Assembly (NCBI GenBank): GCA_008692225.1
Contig: VICG01000009.1
Coordinates: 1,550,001 to 1,614,000, forward strand
From: Monilinia fructicola
Taxonomy: Eukaryota > Ascomycota > Leotiomycetes > Helotiales > Sclerotiniaceae
Direction of reading: 5' to 3'
Length of the DNA stretch: 64,000 nt
Both the position numbers and the translations under genes were made by a program. Below are positions 35,405 through 49,000 of this stretch, one piece after another. Each line of letters opens with the position of its first letter. Within the stretch, counting starts at the first letter, position 1. A model generated the notes under the pieces. It did no database searches, was not told where the DNA came from, and was given only the letters and a program-made list of their open reading frames with translations.

Positions 35405-36346
35405 CTAAAATGTCTCTTCTTGGTCATCAACCTCCGCCTCGGCCGGTATTTCAAATCCATCCTCAGTCGAGTACAGGATGGTTTGAATATGCTTGATTAA
35501 GCCATCTTCCTGCTTCTCAATCTCGGGATCTTCTTCGCATGCTTGTTGAACCAGTAATTCAATATCTCTGAGCTTGCTGAAGTAGAAATCTCGTTCGCGT
35601 TCTAACCCTGCGACGGTTTCTTTCAAAGTTTCATTCTCTGCCTTCAATGCTGCTGAAGCTGCACCGCCGCCAACAACCCCAGCCTTAGCAACTCGTGCGC
35701 CGCTCGTTGTTGGTGTTACTCCTCTTCGAGCTGCCCCAGTTCCGGCAGATGCTCTTGGTGCTGCAGATGGGGCGGCACCAGGTCCTCCAGCGGCACGTCG
35801 ACGAGCTACGGCATCATATTCTCCCCCTGGAAAGTATTGGTCCCAGTATCTCTTGGTCCACTGAAGAAATTCGAGGTTGTCTTGCATCTTGCACTTGATG
35901 AGTTGTTCGACATTGATGTTTCGATCGACTTGATGGCGGGTAAAGGTATCTGGACCGTGGTCAGTGGTGAAAGTAAATTCAGGGGAGGTTATTCCGACTT
36001 TGAAGAACTTTGAAATTTTGTAGATATGCATATTCGGTATTTACATTAAACTTGACTTTTGACATTGGCACATCTAGGAAGATACTGTCGAAAACTTGGC
36101 ACAAAGCAGCACTGTATTTGTGATCGATGTAAGTAAATAGTTCTATAAAGGGGGTGAAAAGGAGTAGGAACTTGTGCAAGGTTGGAAATTTACTCACCCA
36201 GTTCCACACTGTTCAACTTTTGTAATATTGAGTTGTAGCAGGTTGTTAAGCCATGCCACGAGCTCTTGTCTATATTTGCCATGTTGTCAGAGACTTAGGA
36301 TCCTCGTTGATATTGCACGCAGTCCAACGAACCTTGATTCTCCCAT
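35405..36346 (-). CDS. bim1: EB1/Bim1-family microtubule plus-end binding protein
   Basis: Tracks growing microtubule plus ends and recruits partners for spindle and nuclear positioning. Four exons join in frame: 36333-36346, 36198-36269, 35999-36111, 35405-35949 (introns 36270-36332, 36112-36197, 35950-35998). The product is 247 residues, normal for fungal EB1. The first exon encodes only MGES. The N-terminal calponin-homology domain shows RQELVAWLNNLLQLN, ALCQVFDSIF, NTEYAYLQNFKVLQ, VDRNINVEQLIKCKMQDNLE and WTKRYWDQYFPGGEYD. An Ala/Gly/Pro linker follows, then the EB-homology coiled coil (AENETLKETVAGLERERDFY) and an acidic tail ending DDQEETF. The tail resembles but does not match the EEY/F end of animal EB1. 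No indels. Confidence 0.95.
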
Positions 36347-37618
36347 TTTCGATAGGACTTCGAGTAGCAAAGTGCTGATGGAAGAAGTGAGGTGTTTGAT
36401 TCGAAGGGTAGTTGGGTATGCTTCTTAGTTGTGCCACAAGACAATCGACGGCGCAAGAATTAAGATTTTTCTGGAGAAGTTATCGCGACCAACGAGATTC
36501 TTATTTAAGTCCCATTGACACTTCTGTCGCCTTAGGTAACCAGAATTCTACAACAAACGAGGATTTGAGCCACGTGATCGAGGGGTGAACGGACTTTCCT
36601 GCATTATGATCTCCAAGTATACGTAGCCAACTCATCGAGGTAATCTATGCATCCCTATACCTTGCTCATATGTATTAAGAGAGCGTATTATATAATTGCT
36701 TGGGAGCAGTCTTCACTTTGTCGCTCGTCACGTCTCTGCTTCAATGCGCATTAATGTATCAACTGACCGGTTTCTCTCAACATTGGTGTTCGATTGATGT
36801 CAGGCTCTACTCGGCATACATATACATATATATACACACAGATCGAACTACTGTACATACCTACCAAGAGCCGCGTTACTCTGAGTTGACGATTAAGATC
36901 AAGTGACCAATAACTTGTCCTGAATTCGACGAATGCTGCCAATACATGCCCTGCGGGGAAGTCGGCATGAATATTGTCAAGAACGCTAAAGAAGTACAAT
37001 ACAGGAGTTCGATAGCTTCACTTGGACGGAAGCCGTTTTTATGTACAGTATCTTGTAGGACCTTTATAGGCAGGTAGCATGATTCAAAATATTGAAATTG
37101 TTTCCACCACCGCCGTCTAAATTGGCACTTCGGATAAAAGCGCGGCATGATTGAACTTCAACCCACAGATCCGTCCAGTTCATCTGCAAGCAAATAGCCG
37201 ATTCTGACGGTGGCGCCTTTTTAGGCCAATCTCTACTGTTACTGGGTACATTATTTATCGTTTCTATAATATTGAAAGATTAATCTCATCGCTTGTTGAA
37301 CTTCCTCTTTCGTCCATACAGAGTAGATCCCACCCATGCGAAACATGGTTGATTCTTAAAATGAAAGGGCAGATCACAGCACAAACGAATATGGTTGATA
37401 TCAACCTCGGAATGTAAATATCACAAGCTTCTTTCCTTCTATCCTCGTTGGTTACAATTATCGAGAGAAGTTTCTTGGGTGTACATGCATGTCTTGTTTC
37501 CATCGCCTCATTTTCCTATATTATACACGTCTCCCGCCTATGATTCGATCTTACAAGGGCTTTGTACCTTAGGTATTGTCGGACCAACTTCTACCTTTCA
37601 GATTGCGGTGTCTTCACG
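36347..37618. other. Divergent promoter region
   Basis: 1.27 kb between the divergently transcribed Bim1 (-) and beta-glucosidase (+) genes. No additional gene was recognised, and the open frames have no conserved features. Confidence 0.6.
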
Positions 37619-40600
37619 ATGTTGCTGATGAAGGTCTTCTTCTTGATTGTTTCTCTGTCAATCTTCGGACTGGGGCAGGCTAGGCTACCTTCATTCATAC
37701 ATAAAGCTCCGCCTATACACCCCTCTAGTGATGAAACAATTGTGAAAAGAGATTCGGTTCCTGCGGGCTATGTTGCTGCTCCATATTACCCAACGCCGAA
37801 AGGTGGTTGGGTAGATACCTGGACAGCAGCTTATGCAAAGGCACAAATTATAGTGGCACAAATGACATTGGCGGAAAAAGTCAATCTTACAACTGGAATC
37901 GGAGAGTTAATGGGGAGATGTATTGGCAATACAGGCTCTGCATTAAGATTCGGGATTCCCTCCTTATGTTTGCAAGACTCGGCTCTTGGTATAGCTGCAA
38001 CCGACGGGAATACCGCATTCCCCGCCGGTATCACAACTGGTGCGACCTGGAGCAAAAATTTAGCCTACCAAAGAGGTCTCGCGCTAGGTGCAGAAGCACG
38101 AGAGAAGGGGGTCAACATTCTGTTAGGCCCTACAGTCGGTATGCATAAAACGATTCCCATCTGCTCCAATTGAACAATAATTCCCGAGTTAAGCATTAAC
38201 CATGATGAAACTACTGACCATCTTCAGGTCCAATAGGAAGGAAACCACGTGGTGGCCGAAACTGGGAAGGATTCGGAGCTGGTAAGTTTGATAAATATTC
38301 CTATTCAGGGTTCAATACTAAAATAAACGAAATATAGACCCCGTACTTCAAGGGGTAAGTGCTGCTCAAACGATCAATGGAATTCAAGCGAATGGTGTTG
38401 TGGCAACTATCAAACACTTCATTGGAAATGAACAAGAAGCATACCGAATGGACATCATTCCTCATGGTTTGATGAAAGCTCTGAGTAGTAATATCGATGA
38501 TAGGTATTTGTTCTCCTTACCATGGATTTCCCAAAACTAATTTGTAGAACTCTCCATGAGTTTTATATGTGGCCTTTTGCAGAAGGTATTAGAGCCGGTG
38601 TTGGAGCTGTTATGACAAGTTACAACGATGTAGGTGCATTTCTTCAACGGCTATGACATTTCGAGATCAAGTACAAAATCGGCAATAATCTAGCGAGCCA
38701 TGAATAAAGGTCATTGTAATGACACAAAAAGGTCAACGGGAGCGCAGCAAGTCAAAATTCATACTTGATCAACAATCTACTCAAAGATGAACTTGGATTC
38801 CAAGGCCTGGTAAGTGTTCACGTATCAATGTCTCAGCTCACCTCTAATAATATCTAGGTCATGACAGATTGGCTAGCTCAGATTGGCGGCGTCTCGTCTG
38901 CTCTTGCAGGTCTCGATATGGCTATGCCCGGGGATGGAGGGATCCCCTTTACCGGTGAAGCATACTGGGCACATGAGCTCTCAACCGCTATCTTGAACGG
39001 AACTGTTCCGCTTGATCGATTGAACGATATGGTTACTCGGATTGTCGCAACCTGGTAAGCATTTGGTGAAAAAATTATTCTCCCAAACATGCCCTAGCTG
39101 TTGGCAAAGCTTTGTTAAGATATTAATGAATATTTGAGCTCAGCGGCTAATGCAAGATCACGTATAGGTACCAGCTTGGACAGGACAAAGATTTCCCACC
39201 ACCGAATTTCTCGGCAAACACTCTAGACACTACCGGACCATGCTATCCGGCAGCATTATTTTCTCCGACGTGTACGGTAAATTCACATGTAAATGTCCAA
39301 TCTGATCATGCTATTATTTCTCAGAGCATCTCGAGAGAGGCAATAACCCTTTTGAAAAACGTCAATAGCACTCTTCCACTCTCGACCTCTGCAGCTTTGA
39401 AAGTTTTTGGCTCCGATTCCGCGAACAACCCTGCCGGTCCTAATGCTTGCAATCAAAGAGGCTGTGATACTGGCGTTCTCGGTATGGGGTGGGGCTCAGG
39501 TATATCTCGCCATCTACCAAATGACTTATGACAGATCAAGCTAATCCAGCTCATAGGAACCGCTAACTATCCTTACCTCGATTCACCAATTGATGCGATC
39601 AAGCGAAAAGCCTCCAATGTCTATAGCTCAAGCAGTGATAGCTTCCCATCTGGATTGACCGCTCTTCCTGGAGACATTGCTATCGTTTTTATTAACAGCG
39701 ATTCGGGAGAGAACTCAATAACTGTTGATGGTAATGACGGGGACCGCTCATCTTCAGGACTCTATGCATGGCACAATGGCGATACACTTGTTAAAGCAGC
39801 CGCGGCAAAGTATTCCACAGTAGTTGTAGTTGTCCATACAGTAGGACCAATTCTTGTTGAGAACTGGATAGACCTACCTTCCGTCAAATCAGTACTCTTT
39901 GCCCATCTCCCGGGACAAGAAGCTGGAAATTCATTAACGGACATTCTTTTCGGCTCATATTCACCTAGTGGCCATTTACCTTACTCTATCCCTATTTCAG
40001 AAAGCAACTACCCACCCTCTGCCAGTCTTGTCGGATTCGCCTTTGGCCAAGTTCAGGATACCTTCTCTGAAGGTTTATATGTCGATTATCGATATCTTAA
40101 CAAAAATTCAATCAGTCCTCGTTTTCCATTCGGTCATGGACTTTCCTACACCACGTTCTCGCGAACTGTCACTCTCGCAGCCGGAAAGGCACTCACATCA
40201 GTTCCTCCGGCCCGAGCCGCTAAAGGATCAACCCCAGCATATAGCACAGCTATTCCTCCGGCATCCGAAGTCTCATGGCCAGCAAATTTCTCCGCAGTCG
40301 GTCGATATCTCTACCCATACCTCGACAATCCTTCAAAGATTACTCCAGGTGAATTCGTTTATCCCACTGGTTACAGCAATGTCTCTAAGCCCGACCCCCC
40401 ATCCGGCGGCTCCCAAGGCGGAAATCCTGCGCTTTGGGACACTATGTTCACTCTTTCTGTTACGGTAACCAACACTGGTCCAGTTTCTGGTAAATCAGTA
40501 GCCCAGCTCTACGTCCAATACCCTTCCGATTCGGCATATGACACCCCCATCATCCAGCTTCGCGATTATGCTAAGACAGATACACTAGCACCTGGTGGGA

Positions 40601-40794
40601 ATCAGGTTGTTTCTCTTGTGGTCACGAGGAAGGACATCAGTGTTTGGGATGTGACAAAACAGAACTGGGTGATTCCAATCTCTACCACGAACCCATTTTT
40701 GTTTTGGGTAGGAGATAGCTCGGGAAATTTGACATTGGCCTGTGAAAGTATCAGTGGGGCATGCAGTGCTGGCAGAACCTCCCCTGTGGTTTAA
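37619..40794 (+). CDS. Secreted GH3 beta-glucosidase
   Basis: Glycoside hydrolase family 3, expected to release glucose from cello-oligosaccharides or other beta-glucosides. The ATG at 37619 gives a signal peptide ([15 protein letters not shown]). Eight exons, all in frame: 37619-38138, 38228-38281, 38338-38503, 38548-38629, 38732-38809, 38858-39054, 39168-39499, 39557-40794, encoding 888 residues. Visible: [12 protein letters not shown], the substrate-binding [19 protein letters not shown] with the catalytic nucleophile Asp, the GH3 C-terminal domain ([28 protein letters not shown]) and a fibronectin-III-like end ([19 protein letters not shown]). MTDW instead of the commoner MSDW is a minor variation. 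Neighbours give no cluster context; the pectate lyase 4.4 kb downstream is also a plant-wall enzyme. The gene is intact. Confidence 0.93.
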
Positions 40795-41195
40795 CAAGAT
40801 TTTTTAAGTGAGATTGAGGAATGATATGTAATGCCATGATCTTAATTATCGACTCTGGGAATGATAATTAAGAAATGAAATATTTTCTCGATGATCAAAA
40901 GGCGAAAGGTCACAAGTAACGCACATGTGAATGGGAGTCTAGATCGCACTTCACTTCATCATAAAAGATCCCTAGATGTGATTGCGGGCATCAATGCTAA
41001 TTTCATGTTGGAGTTTTGCTGAATTCAGGAAGTACATATATCTAATGCCCGAACTTACTTATTTTCATCGGTTTTCACTGATACCTGAATACAACCTCGC
41101 TTTCAAACTATAACCGCATTTTTTCAGTGCATACTACCTCCTTAACAAGTATCAAAATTCTGCACGGCTATGTAAGCCCAAGATTGATCCATTGA
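40795..41195. other. Intergenic region
   Basis: 3' flank of the GH3 gene. Nothing was recognised. Confidence 0.5.
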
Positions 41196-42330
41196 TTAGT
41201 TCAATGTGGCGACGAAAGTATCGTTGAACCTGCGAATGACACGGTAATCAAAGTGATCACTTGTGCTGGAAGAACTTGGTAGAATAATGACGTGCTTGCT
41301 AGTCGTCTTCGGCAGCGGAAGACATCCTATAAGTATAGTCTCTGTTCCAATGTGCGGCGCCCAGATTGTGTTCAAAGCCCTACCCCCAACTTGAATGCTC
41401 AATTCTGGTAATACTGAAATGTACTTCGAACGAGGATTTCCCAAAAAAACTCATTCCAGGAATTCTGTTGGAAGATAGAAGAGTACTGCACCCTCCGTAT
41501 GAGCAATAAATTAGGCATATGTCCGAATCCGCTCCATTTTCTCCGTTGGCTGCCCTTACTTCAGTCGATAAAATGACTCTGTAGTTGGATACATGGCATC
41601 ATGGAATCCTCGTCGACACATCTGTGCGGCAATTAAGTCGACAGGGCTGAACCTATTATCTAGGCCGTATTTTCGTAGCATGTTGAAGAGGCCATTGCAT
41701 ACTCTAATAACGGAACGCTGATGTTCATAGAGAATCGTTTTTGGATAATGATATGTGATGTAGCATGGGACACTGGGAAACGGTAATATATATTTTTACA
41801 CAGGGCTAGCCTATTATGTCTTTGTACGTCAATGTTGTCGGCCTTGATGCTGGAAATGATCGTCTGCATTCATTTCCATCAAAAGGATTGCTGGTTGTCA
41901 AGCATGAACTTTGACCGGCTGCCATAAATCTGTGGGCAAACACTTCGAGTCTTATCAGTTATTGTCTTAGCTCTGAAATCGTTCTTACAGTTTCGATCCA
42001 CGATTCTAATCGAAGATTTATATGAGGGGAAAATTTTGAGGGAGTTGGGGGTGTTGCAGGCGTTTGGGGATACCACCTGTGATCAGTTAGTAATAGCCGA
42101 GTTTCGGCAGTTGGTTCATCTGTTGACTGCATCAAAGTTTATGCAAGTGGTTCAATTTCCTTTCCAGATGCTATCCCTGGCTTGAAAGTCATCGGATTCT
42201 TTACCTTCTCCAACTTGATTGTGACTTGGGATGATATTTTCCGCGTCCGGATTAAATCCTGGGAACTACATGAAAACAGACGCATACTGTTTCGAAGCTG
42301 ACAGCGGCCGATTAGTCCCATATTTTAACT
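41196..42330 (-). pseudogene. Decayed or unresolved gene of unknown family
   Basis: Protein-like segments appear on the minus strand but could not be joined into one model. Near 41570-41735 a frame reads YEHQRSVIRVCNGLFNMLRK, then GLDNRFSPVDLIAAQMCRRG, up to a possible donor (GTAAGG). Another at 41196-41444 reads NPRSKYISVLPELSIQVGGR through to DYRVIRRFNDTFVATLN and a stop. Further upstream pieces (41879-42076, 42139-42321) are weaker. Frame changes and in-frame stops between the pieces cannot all be explained by introns I can see. It could be an intron-rich gene damaged by indels like others here, or a genuine pseudogene. The family was not recognised. Confidence 0.4.
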
Positions 42331-44939
42331 TGCTGTCTCAACCTCAGTCAATAATATCTTCAGATATCTTCACCCTGGAATGACATTCTTACTCTGTTCA
42401 AAAAGCATTAACCAGTTTTTGCTACAGTTATTCGAAGATCTGATAAGAGTGATCTATGCAAATGAATCCATATTCTCAAGGAAGCGGGTGCGTTGGAAGA
42501 TCTGCAATTTATCTTGGAACTCAACAAAAAGATTGATCTGGCATGACTTTGTTGTAAGTCATGGGGGTATATTTTCAAGCTTCTGCTTGGTCACATTTAT
42601 ATAGTAGACATCATTATTAAAGCTAATAGCTCGAACAACAATGCCGAGTCGATCACTTTTGGATCCTCTGTTAAATTCTCTTCGCGTGTTAAGAAAGCAA
42701 ACCATGTCGTGGAACAGCTATGTGCCGATTGCATAGAGAGAACCTTGACCCAAAACTGAATTATAAGTTCAACAAACGAGAGCTTTCACACGACTATAAA
42801 CGACAACCTATTCAAAAAAAAAGATAGCTCATCGCTATCGTGGATTGTCTACTAACATCCACGGCATCGATGCGACGGGCTGGTGCAGTCCACATAATAC
42901 AACTAACGAAGTCACAAACAACCCGTGCTGGACTCGTATCAATTTTTCTGTATTCTCTTAATTCACAGGGCAGCTTGACTAAAACTGTTAAAGCTTATCA
43001 GTTTGTAGTTGTTGCTGCAATATATATTACCCTGGGCGAGTAGCACTTCAACTCTATCATATAAAGGCTACTATCTATCACGTCTAAGTCATCATTCAAG
43101 TCTACCTAATATTGACCTTGTAATCACATACTATATTTCAATGTTCAGCGAATCCATCTGCAATCCTCCTATACTGGGTTATACATCGCTAGCACAATAG
43201 TGTTGTTTCATTCAACACCCAGCTCAACCATTATAACCCTTTTTCTACTACGAACCAATCTTTCGATGTTAGGAGAAAATTGTTATGCAATTTCTCAAGT
43301 CAGTTCCGAACATTCCAAAAAAAAAATACTCGCAGCATCAGCCGTGTCCACTGATGAAGATGTCGAAAAATTTATGGAAAAAGTTGGGGCAGCAAAGGAA
43401 CTCTGGAAGCCAAAGGAGATTGTTTTAACCTAAGATTATAAAGGGAAGTTGAGGATTTGATACCTATGAATTGTATAGATTGTATTCAAGAACGTGATAG
43501 CACTGGAATAGGTGTATCAACTTGACTCGCAAAACAATTAGTGCTTCGACACTCGATTGTTCTATAAAGAACTAACTCATTCATTTTCTCGGCCTAATAT
43601 GACTCGTTTATATTAACACTATTTAAAACCGACCAATCAGTCTATGGGATCGAGTGGACCTCTCAGGGCACGAACTTCCCAGACCGGGAGTTGAAGCTTC
43701 CCTAGCGTGAGTGACCATGCGAAGAAACTGAGGCTTGTCACGTGGGCTAAGACTAATGGGAGCACGGACTCTCCCGAGTAGATGGTTCCTCGATACCCCT
43801 AAACCACGGCAAGCGCGCCCTTACATGTTGTTAGCTGTCTACTGTACTGTAGATGTTTAGTTCATCAATACTTGCATTCATATCCCACATTAATTACCTA
43901 GGCAGTCACATATGTGTCGCTTGACTAATAGAACTACCTAGTTAATCTTCTATATCATATCATATCACATCAAACTTCATAATACACAATTCAAAGATTA
44001 TCGACAACCAGATAACATGCCAAGCAAGGTCAACCTTACGGGACGGGAAGACCCTTACGCATGGATTCTCCCCGCAGTTTTCTTGCGACTTGTGTCAGCC
44101 CTTTATCCTTAAGAACCTTAATCAGCTCACAATACTCGTACCTAGGTACACCATATTCTACTAGTTTTCCAAAGCACCCTGTAAAATAAACTTTTAAAGT
44201 TCTTATCCCGTCCCGTTCAAACGTACCCCTAATTAATGGCACGATTGGCGAGCGGGACCGATCAGAACCTTAAAAGGTTAACCTTAATGCATTCCAAGGT
44301 TACCACAACTACACCCATTCCATCTGGATCCAAGCAGTTGCGCATTCTAGTATTCCTGAGCAAAGGGATGAACAGTGTTGATTCTTCGAATGATTTCTGC
44401 ATCACTATATGGTTTTTTTAGTTTTTCTCTAAGAGTCTCTTCCAGATAATCAAAGCAAAACCCTTCTTCTATCTACCCGTGTTGTAAGTACTAAAGTGAC
44501 GGGTACGAAGCTACCAAGAGAGACAAATGAGAGCTCAAATCTCCACCTAATGGTTAGGCAGCTTGGGATTGATTTAGGGTTCTCATGCATTCAAGTTTGG
44601 CTTGAAAAAGAGTGTGCGCAGAGGGGTAGTAAACTAACCTCACTGTTTTAACATGTCTTGTACTTGATAGTAATCAAGTCGAGTTTGAAGTATAGCCTCG
44701 AATTGGGCTCAAATTCTCTAAATTTGTGTTATGGCATTGTTTTGGAAAATTAAAATCGACCGTGTATCGAGTTCACCACCAATTTTAACCTTTTCCAAGG
44801 GCTGCATACAGCTTAGTTGGCTGGCAAATCCATCCTTTCCAAGTTCTTCATACTGATTCGAGTATCACTAGTCTTCGCTACCACCTTTGGAAGTTTCAAT
44901 GGGACTGCCGATGAGCCTCTGAAGAGGAAGTAATTCATG
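42331..44939. other. Gene-poor intergenic region
   Basis: Contains isolated open frames with some protein character (43261-43433 ending in KEIVLT, plus strand; 44036-44242, minus strand) but no recognised domains. A GC-richer patch lies at 43640-43830. TACCTAGGTA at 44141 and TTCCAAGGTT at 44292 are present. Confidence 0.5.
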
Positions 44940-44947
44940 TATATAAG
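44940..44947 (+). promoter_or_regulatory. TATA box of the pectate lyase gene
   Basis: TATATAAG about 210 bases before the ATG at 45157. It is followed by a long C/T-rich leader containing ATTC repeats (45000-45030), the usual layout of a strongly expressed fungal secreted-enzyme gene. Confidence 0.55.
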
Positions 44948-45156
44948 GTGGCCATATTCCACTCTGTTTTCACTCCTCACCATCACCATCATTCATTCAC
45001 TCATCACTCTTTCATTCATTCATTCACTACCAGTCAATCTTTGACATTCATTCTTTACTTGCAATTCTCTACCTGCAATCCTTTGCCAGTCTTTCATTCG
45101 CTTTAACATCTCTTTTCGAGTTACTAACTTAGGAAACCCTTCCCCCCAAATTCATC

Positions 45157-46086
45157 ATGCAATTCACTATCGCTAAGCTTGCCGTTTTGGCCGTCGCATT
45201 TGGCCTTGCTCAAGCGGCTCCTGCTGTTGTCGCTGACGCCAATGCTCCCGCAATGACCGATCCAGCAACGATTACTTCAAAGCCAAACAACATCCAGAGA
45301 CGTGCTCCACCTGCTTCTAAGGGTTCCACTGCTCTTCCAGCTGCCAAGACAATTCTCCCCGGTCAAAAATTTGATGGTGGAATGGTCATGTTTGACCGAG
45401 GCAGAAGCTGCACTGGCCAAACTGAAGGTGGCAGCCTAGACGCCGTTTTCATCGTCCAAGCCGGTGGAACCCTGTCCAACGTCATCATTGGACCCAATCA
45501 AGCCGAGGGTGTTCATTGTGAAGGTGGTTGCACCTTGCAGAACGTCTGGTGGTCCGATGTCTGCGAGGATGCTCTCACTGTCTTGAAGACCCAGACTGTT
45601 GGACAAACGACCAAGGTCATTGGAGGAGGCGCTTTCAATGCCGCAGACAAGGTCTTCCAACACAACGGTGCTGGAACCCTTTCCATCTCCGATTTCGCCG
45701 TCGAAAACTTTGGAAAACTGTACCGATCATGTGGAAACTGCGGCACACAGTACAAGCGAAATGTGATTATGAACAACGTCAGCGCATCGGGAGGAAAGCA
45801 ACTTACTGGTATGTGACTCAAGATTCCCCTTTGGCTCTGCTCCTCTTCTTTATGCGCACAATATCGCCCGTTTAATATATAGCCGCTAACCATCTTTGTG
45901 TGGATAGGTATCAACAGCAACTACGGCGATACCTGCAAGCTCACCAACGTCAGCTTGAAGAGCGTCAAGGAAACGTGTGTCAAATATGAAGGTACAAACA
46001 TCAACAGCCAAGAGCCCGTCAGAATTGGCGAAGGTCCCGATGGTGTCAACTGTGTCTACGCCATGAGCGATATCAAGTCATCTTGA
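45157..46086 (+). CDS. Secreted pectate lyase, polysaccharide lyase family 3
   Basis: Cleaves polygalacturonate by calcium-dependent beta-elimination outside the cell. Two exons, 45157-45808 and 45908-46086, encode 276 residues without frame problems. A signal peptide (IAKLAVLAVAFGLAQAAPA) and a short pro-region ending NIQRRAPP suggest Kex2-type processing. The PL3 parallel beta-helix shows FDGGMVMFDRG, GGTLSNVIIGPNQAEGVHCE, NVWWSDVCEDALT, GGGAFNAADKVFQHNGAG, the hallmark NFGKLYRSCGNCGTQ and SLKSVKETCVKYEG. Cysteines are abundant, as in the family. It is most likely expressed during plant tissue colonisation, an inference from the enzyme class. The gene is intact. Confidence 0.95.
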
Positions 46087-49000
46087 GAAGTCTAGCACAT
46101 GAGGGATACCGGGATATTTTGATCCTTTGGGCACACAGTTTGGGTTTTTGGGCACGGGTTGGAAACGGGCGAAGATAGAAAATGAGTTGTTGGGTTTCTT
46201 GGTTTTGTATCTTGTTGGTTTTGTATCTCAACGTTGGTGCAGCAGCTGGTCAAGGGTTCAGTACCCGAGACAATAGATTTCTTTTGACTCAACTTTATTG
46301 TGTCTACTACACTGGTGACATCGTGATACTTGATTGATTATCTGACTGATTCGCATCCTGGGTGAATTCAGAAAACCTCAATCTTCAAATCTTGTAATTG
46401 ATTTTTAGGGAGCCTTTGGATCGATTTTTCGAAAAAATTAGACCACATTTGAAGAATATTTTAACGTTCCAAGGTTGTATTGAGCTTAATGTTTTAACAA
46501 AGGTGATCCGAACGCAATATTGAGTTTAAAATATATTAGGCTTTCAGATATAATCAAATATATATGAAAGCGAATATGTGAGGATTTTTCTATATAGTAC
46601 CTAGTACTTAGTCAACAGCAACTTTTTGATACTGTTGACAAATATATTTCGATATATTTCGATATCTCTTCATTTCAACCCCTCCCATCAGTTCCAAGGT
46701 TTTCTGAGTATCCCTCAAATAGATTAGCTTCAATAAATTTCATATTCCACATTAGCCCAAATACGTATAAAAATCGATCCGACCGCACCCTCATTTGTAG
46801 GTTGATGGTTGGTTACCTAGGCACTTGAATGCCGATTATCCACCATTCTATCCCCCAGAACAACATTCCATCAACACATAACCGGGACTGATTCTTAACA
46901 ATCCCTCCTTCGTATCGATCAGCATTCAGCTTTTGTCAGATTGGCACAAAGCAACATTTGAGACGTGGACCGTCAACGCTGCTCCGTCGCTGCATCGATA
47001 GATGGGCAGATCGAGTGCGTGGCTCTGATAGTGAACGCACTTCAGAGTATGCGACAGCGCTAGCCGAGCTTCGATCATCGTCCTAGCTCGGGAGTGCGGG
47101 GGTCAGATGAGGAGCTAGCTATATATCATGAGAGTACAGCTGGATGGCTTGGAAAGGGTCCAGAAACCTAGCAGTGACGCCCTCCATCTAAGACTCGGCA
47201 TCTAACCCCCCCCCCTCCCTTCCATCTTCCCCTTCTTCGTCTCTCATCGCCCATAATACGTTTGCCTGCCAGCGTGGCGTTTCCTAGAATACATTCACGC
47301 CTCGATCACACAAAGACTCCGAGTTCCACGTCAAAGTTGCCCCGCCACGGCATTAGGCGACGTCGTTTATTCTTTGTCTGGAGAGCAATATAATGTCAAG
47401 ACGTACCGATGCAGGCGTCGGCTATAGATTTTGGAGTGAGATCTCTCGGTTCGGGTGTCGTCTGCCACTCGGAGTGCGCATCGTATTCCTGGTAAATCAA
47501 AACGGATATATGTTCGGTCGGCGCGAGAACCGGGTCAAGGGCTCGGGGGGTTCAAGTTCCCGGTTTAATGCTTGGTGTTTCTCACCTTATCCCGAAGATC
47601 AACTTACAGCTAAGATTAGAAGGGTGGTGCATTGATATTCGCAGGTTCTAAATCAGCTTCGAGGAGTCTCCCGGTCTGGACTCAGGAGGTTGTCCGAATG
47701 TGAGCTTGGCTATGGCTCCTGGCCAAGATAGCCTCGAGGTTAGCTAGCACACATGGAGGGAGAACGGGATGCCGAGCAAAACCTCATCATGAGATCCGGA
47801 CCGGGTCATGATATGGAAAAGAGGGGCGCGCGCTAATTTCAGCCTCACACAAAACGAGCTCGAGCTTCCACAAACGCCGTCGTCGAATGCGATGGATCAC
47901 ATCCTTCCGATGCTGCAGGCTATTTCGGGCCCTGGGCCGCATTCACGCTCTGCGAGACGAAGGTTCGACGACCGGTTTTCTTGATCCGGGTTTATTGACA
48001 CATCCTTTAGAGCCAACCAATAGCATTTCAAACACCACCCAGACTCCCCTCACATGACTGAATTCTCATGCGGGTCATCACCACATCAAAGTCATCACAA
48101 GCAGCCCGATAGTGCAAAGATTTCTCGGTCAGAGCACCCGTCAAAGTAAATATCTAGACCGAGGCTGTGAGTTAATACATGGTTCTAGAACGAGCAGTGC
48201 TACCGTTACATTCTCGCATCTTTGATCTATCAGCAATTCTGGGCCTGTCCATCAATCTCGACGTATTCTCGAACAATGATGAACCGTGGATCTTATCTCG
48301 AATCGGGAAATTAACGCTCTACAGCGGGGTCTCCAACCCCGACCGGCCCCCAGCCTCCGACATCTGTCGCTCAAAAGGGAACAGCGGCCAATGAGACTGG
48401 AAAAGTTCACGTAGATGGAACTCAGGGAGCTGGCCACTCATGCGGGCCCCTCCACCACCACCATGCTCCTCACCTTTCCACGCCCGCATATCAAAAACCA
48501 TATAAGCCAACGCGCGCGCCCTCCCGCACCCCCACGCACCCAGCGCCTCCAGAGAGGAGGGGTGCACATGAAACACAACGCTCACATGGCCGCATCTTCA
48601 TGCCGGTCCTGTGTGCGGCCGCGAGGGACAGTATCGAGACCCGAGCACACCAACGCGCACACGCCGTGCACGCTCGTCGCAAACTCTGGTGCGATCATCA
48701 CACATGAGGGCCAAGAAGGTGCGTTGGGCTCGGCATGCATCATCCAGCAGGTTCCGCCGCGCCCACAGCCAATAAATGTGCAGACGGGCGTCGGACCAGA
48801 CTCACATGACTGAAATGTTATGCGGGCCGGGAGTTTTTCGTCACACTGGGTGCACGATGCACGATGCACGATGCACAATGCACAATGCACAATGCGCATA
48901 CATACATACATACATAAGACGAGCGAATGGGTGCCAGGCGACATGTAAGAATCTTTCGATTGGGGGGGGGGAGAGAGGGTGGGCGTGGTGAGAAGGGCCG

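Noticed and set aside
43640..43830. Patch resembling part of 5S rRNA (GGGAGTTGAAGC, GTGACCATGCGAAG)
   Set aside because: Order and spacing do not fit 5S rRNA and the rest of the molecule is absent.
47510..47575. tRNA-like GGTTCAAGTTCC
   Set aside because: Resembles a T-arm, but no acceptor stem, D-arm or anticodon arm can be folded around it.
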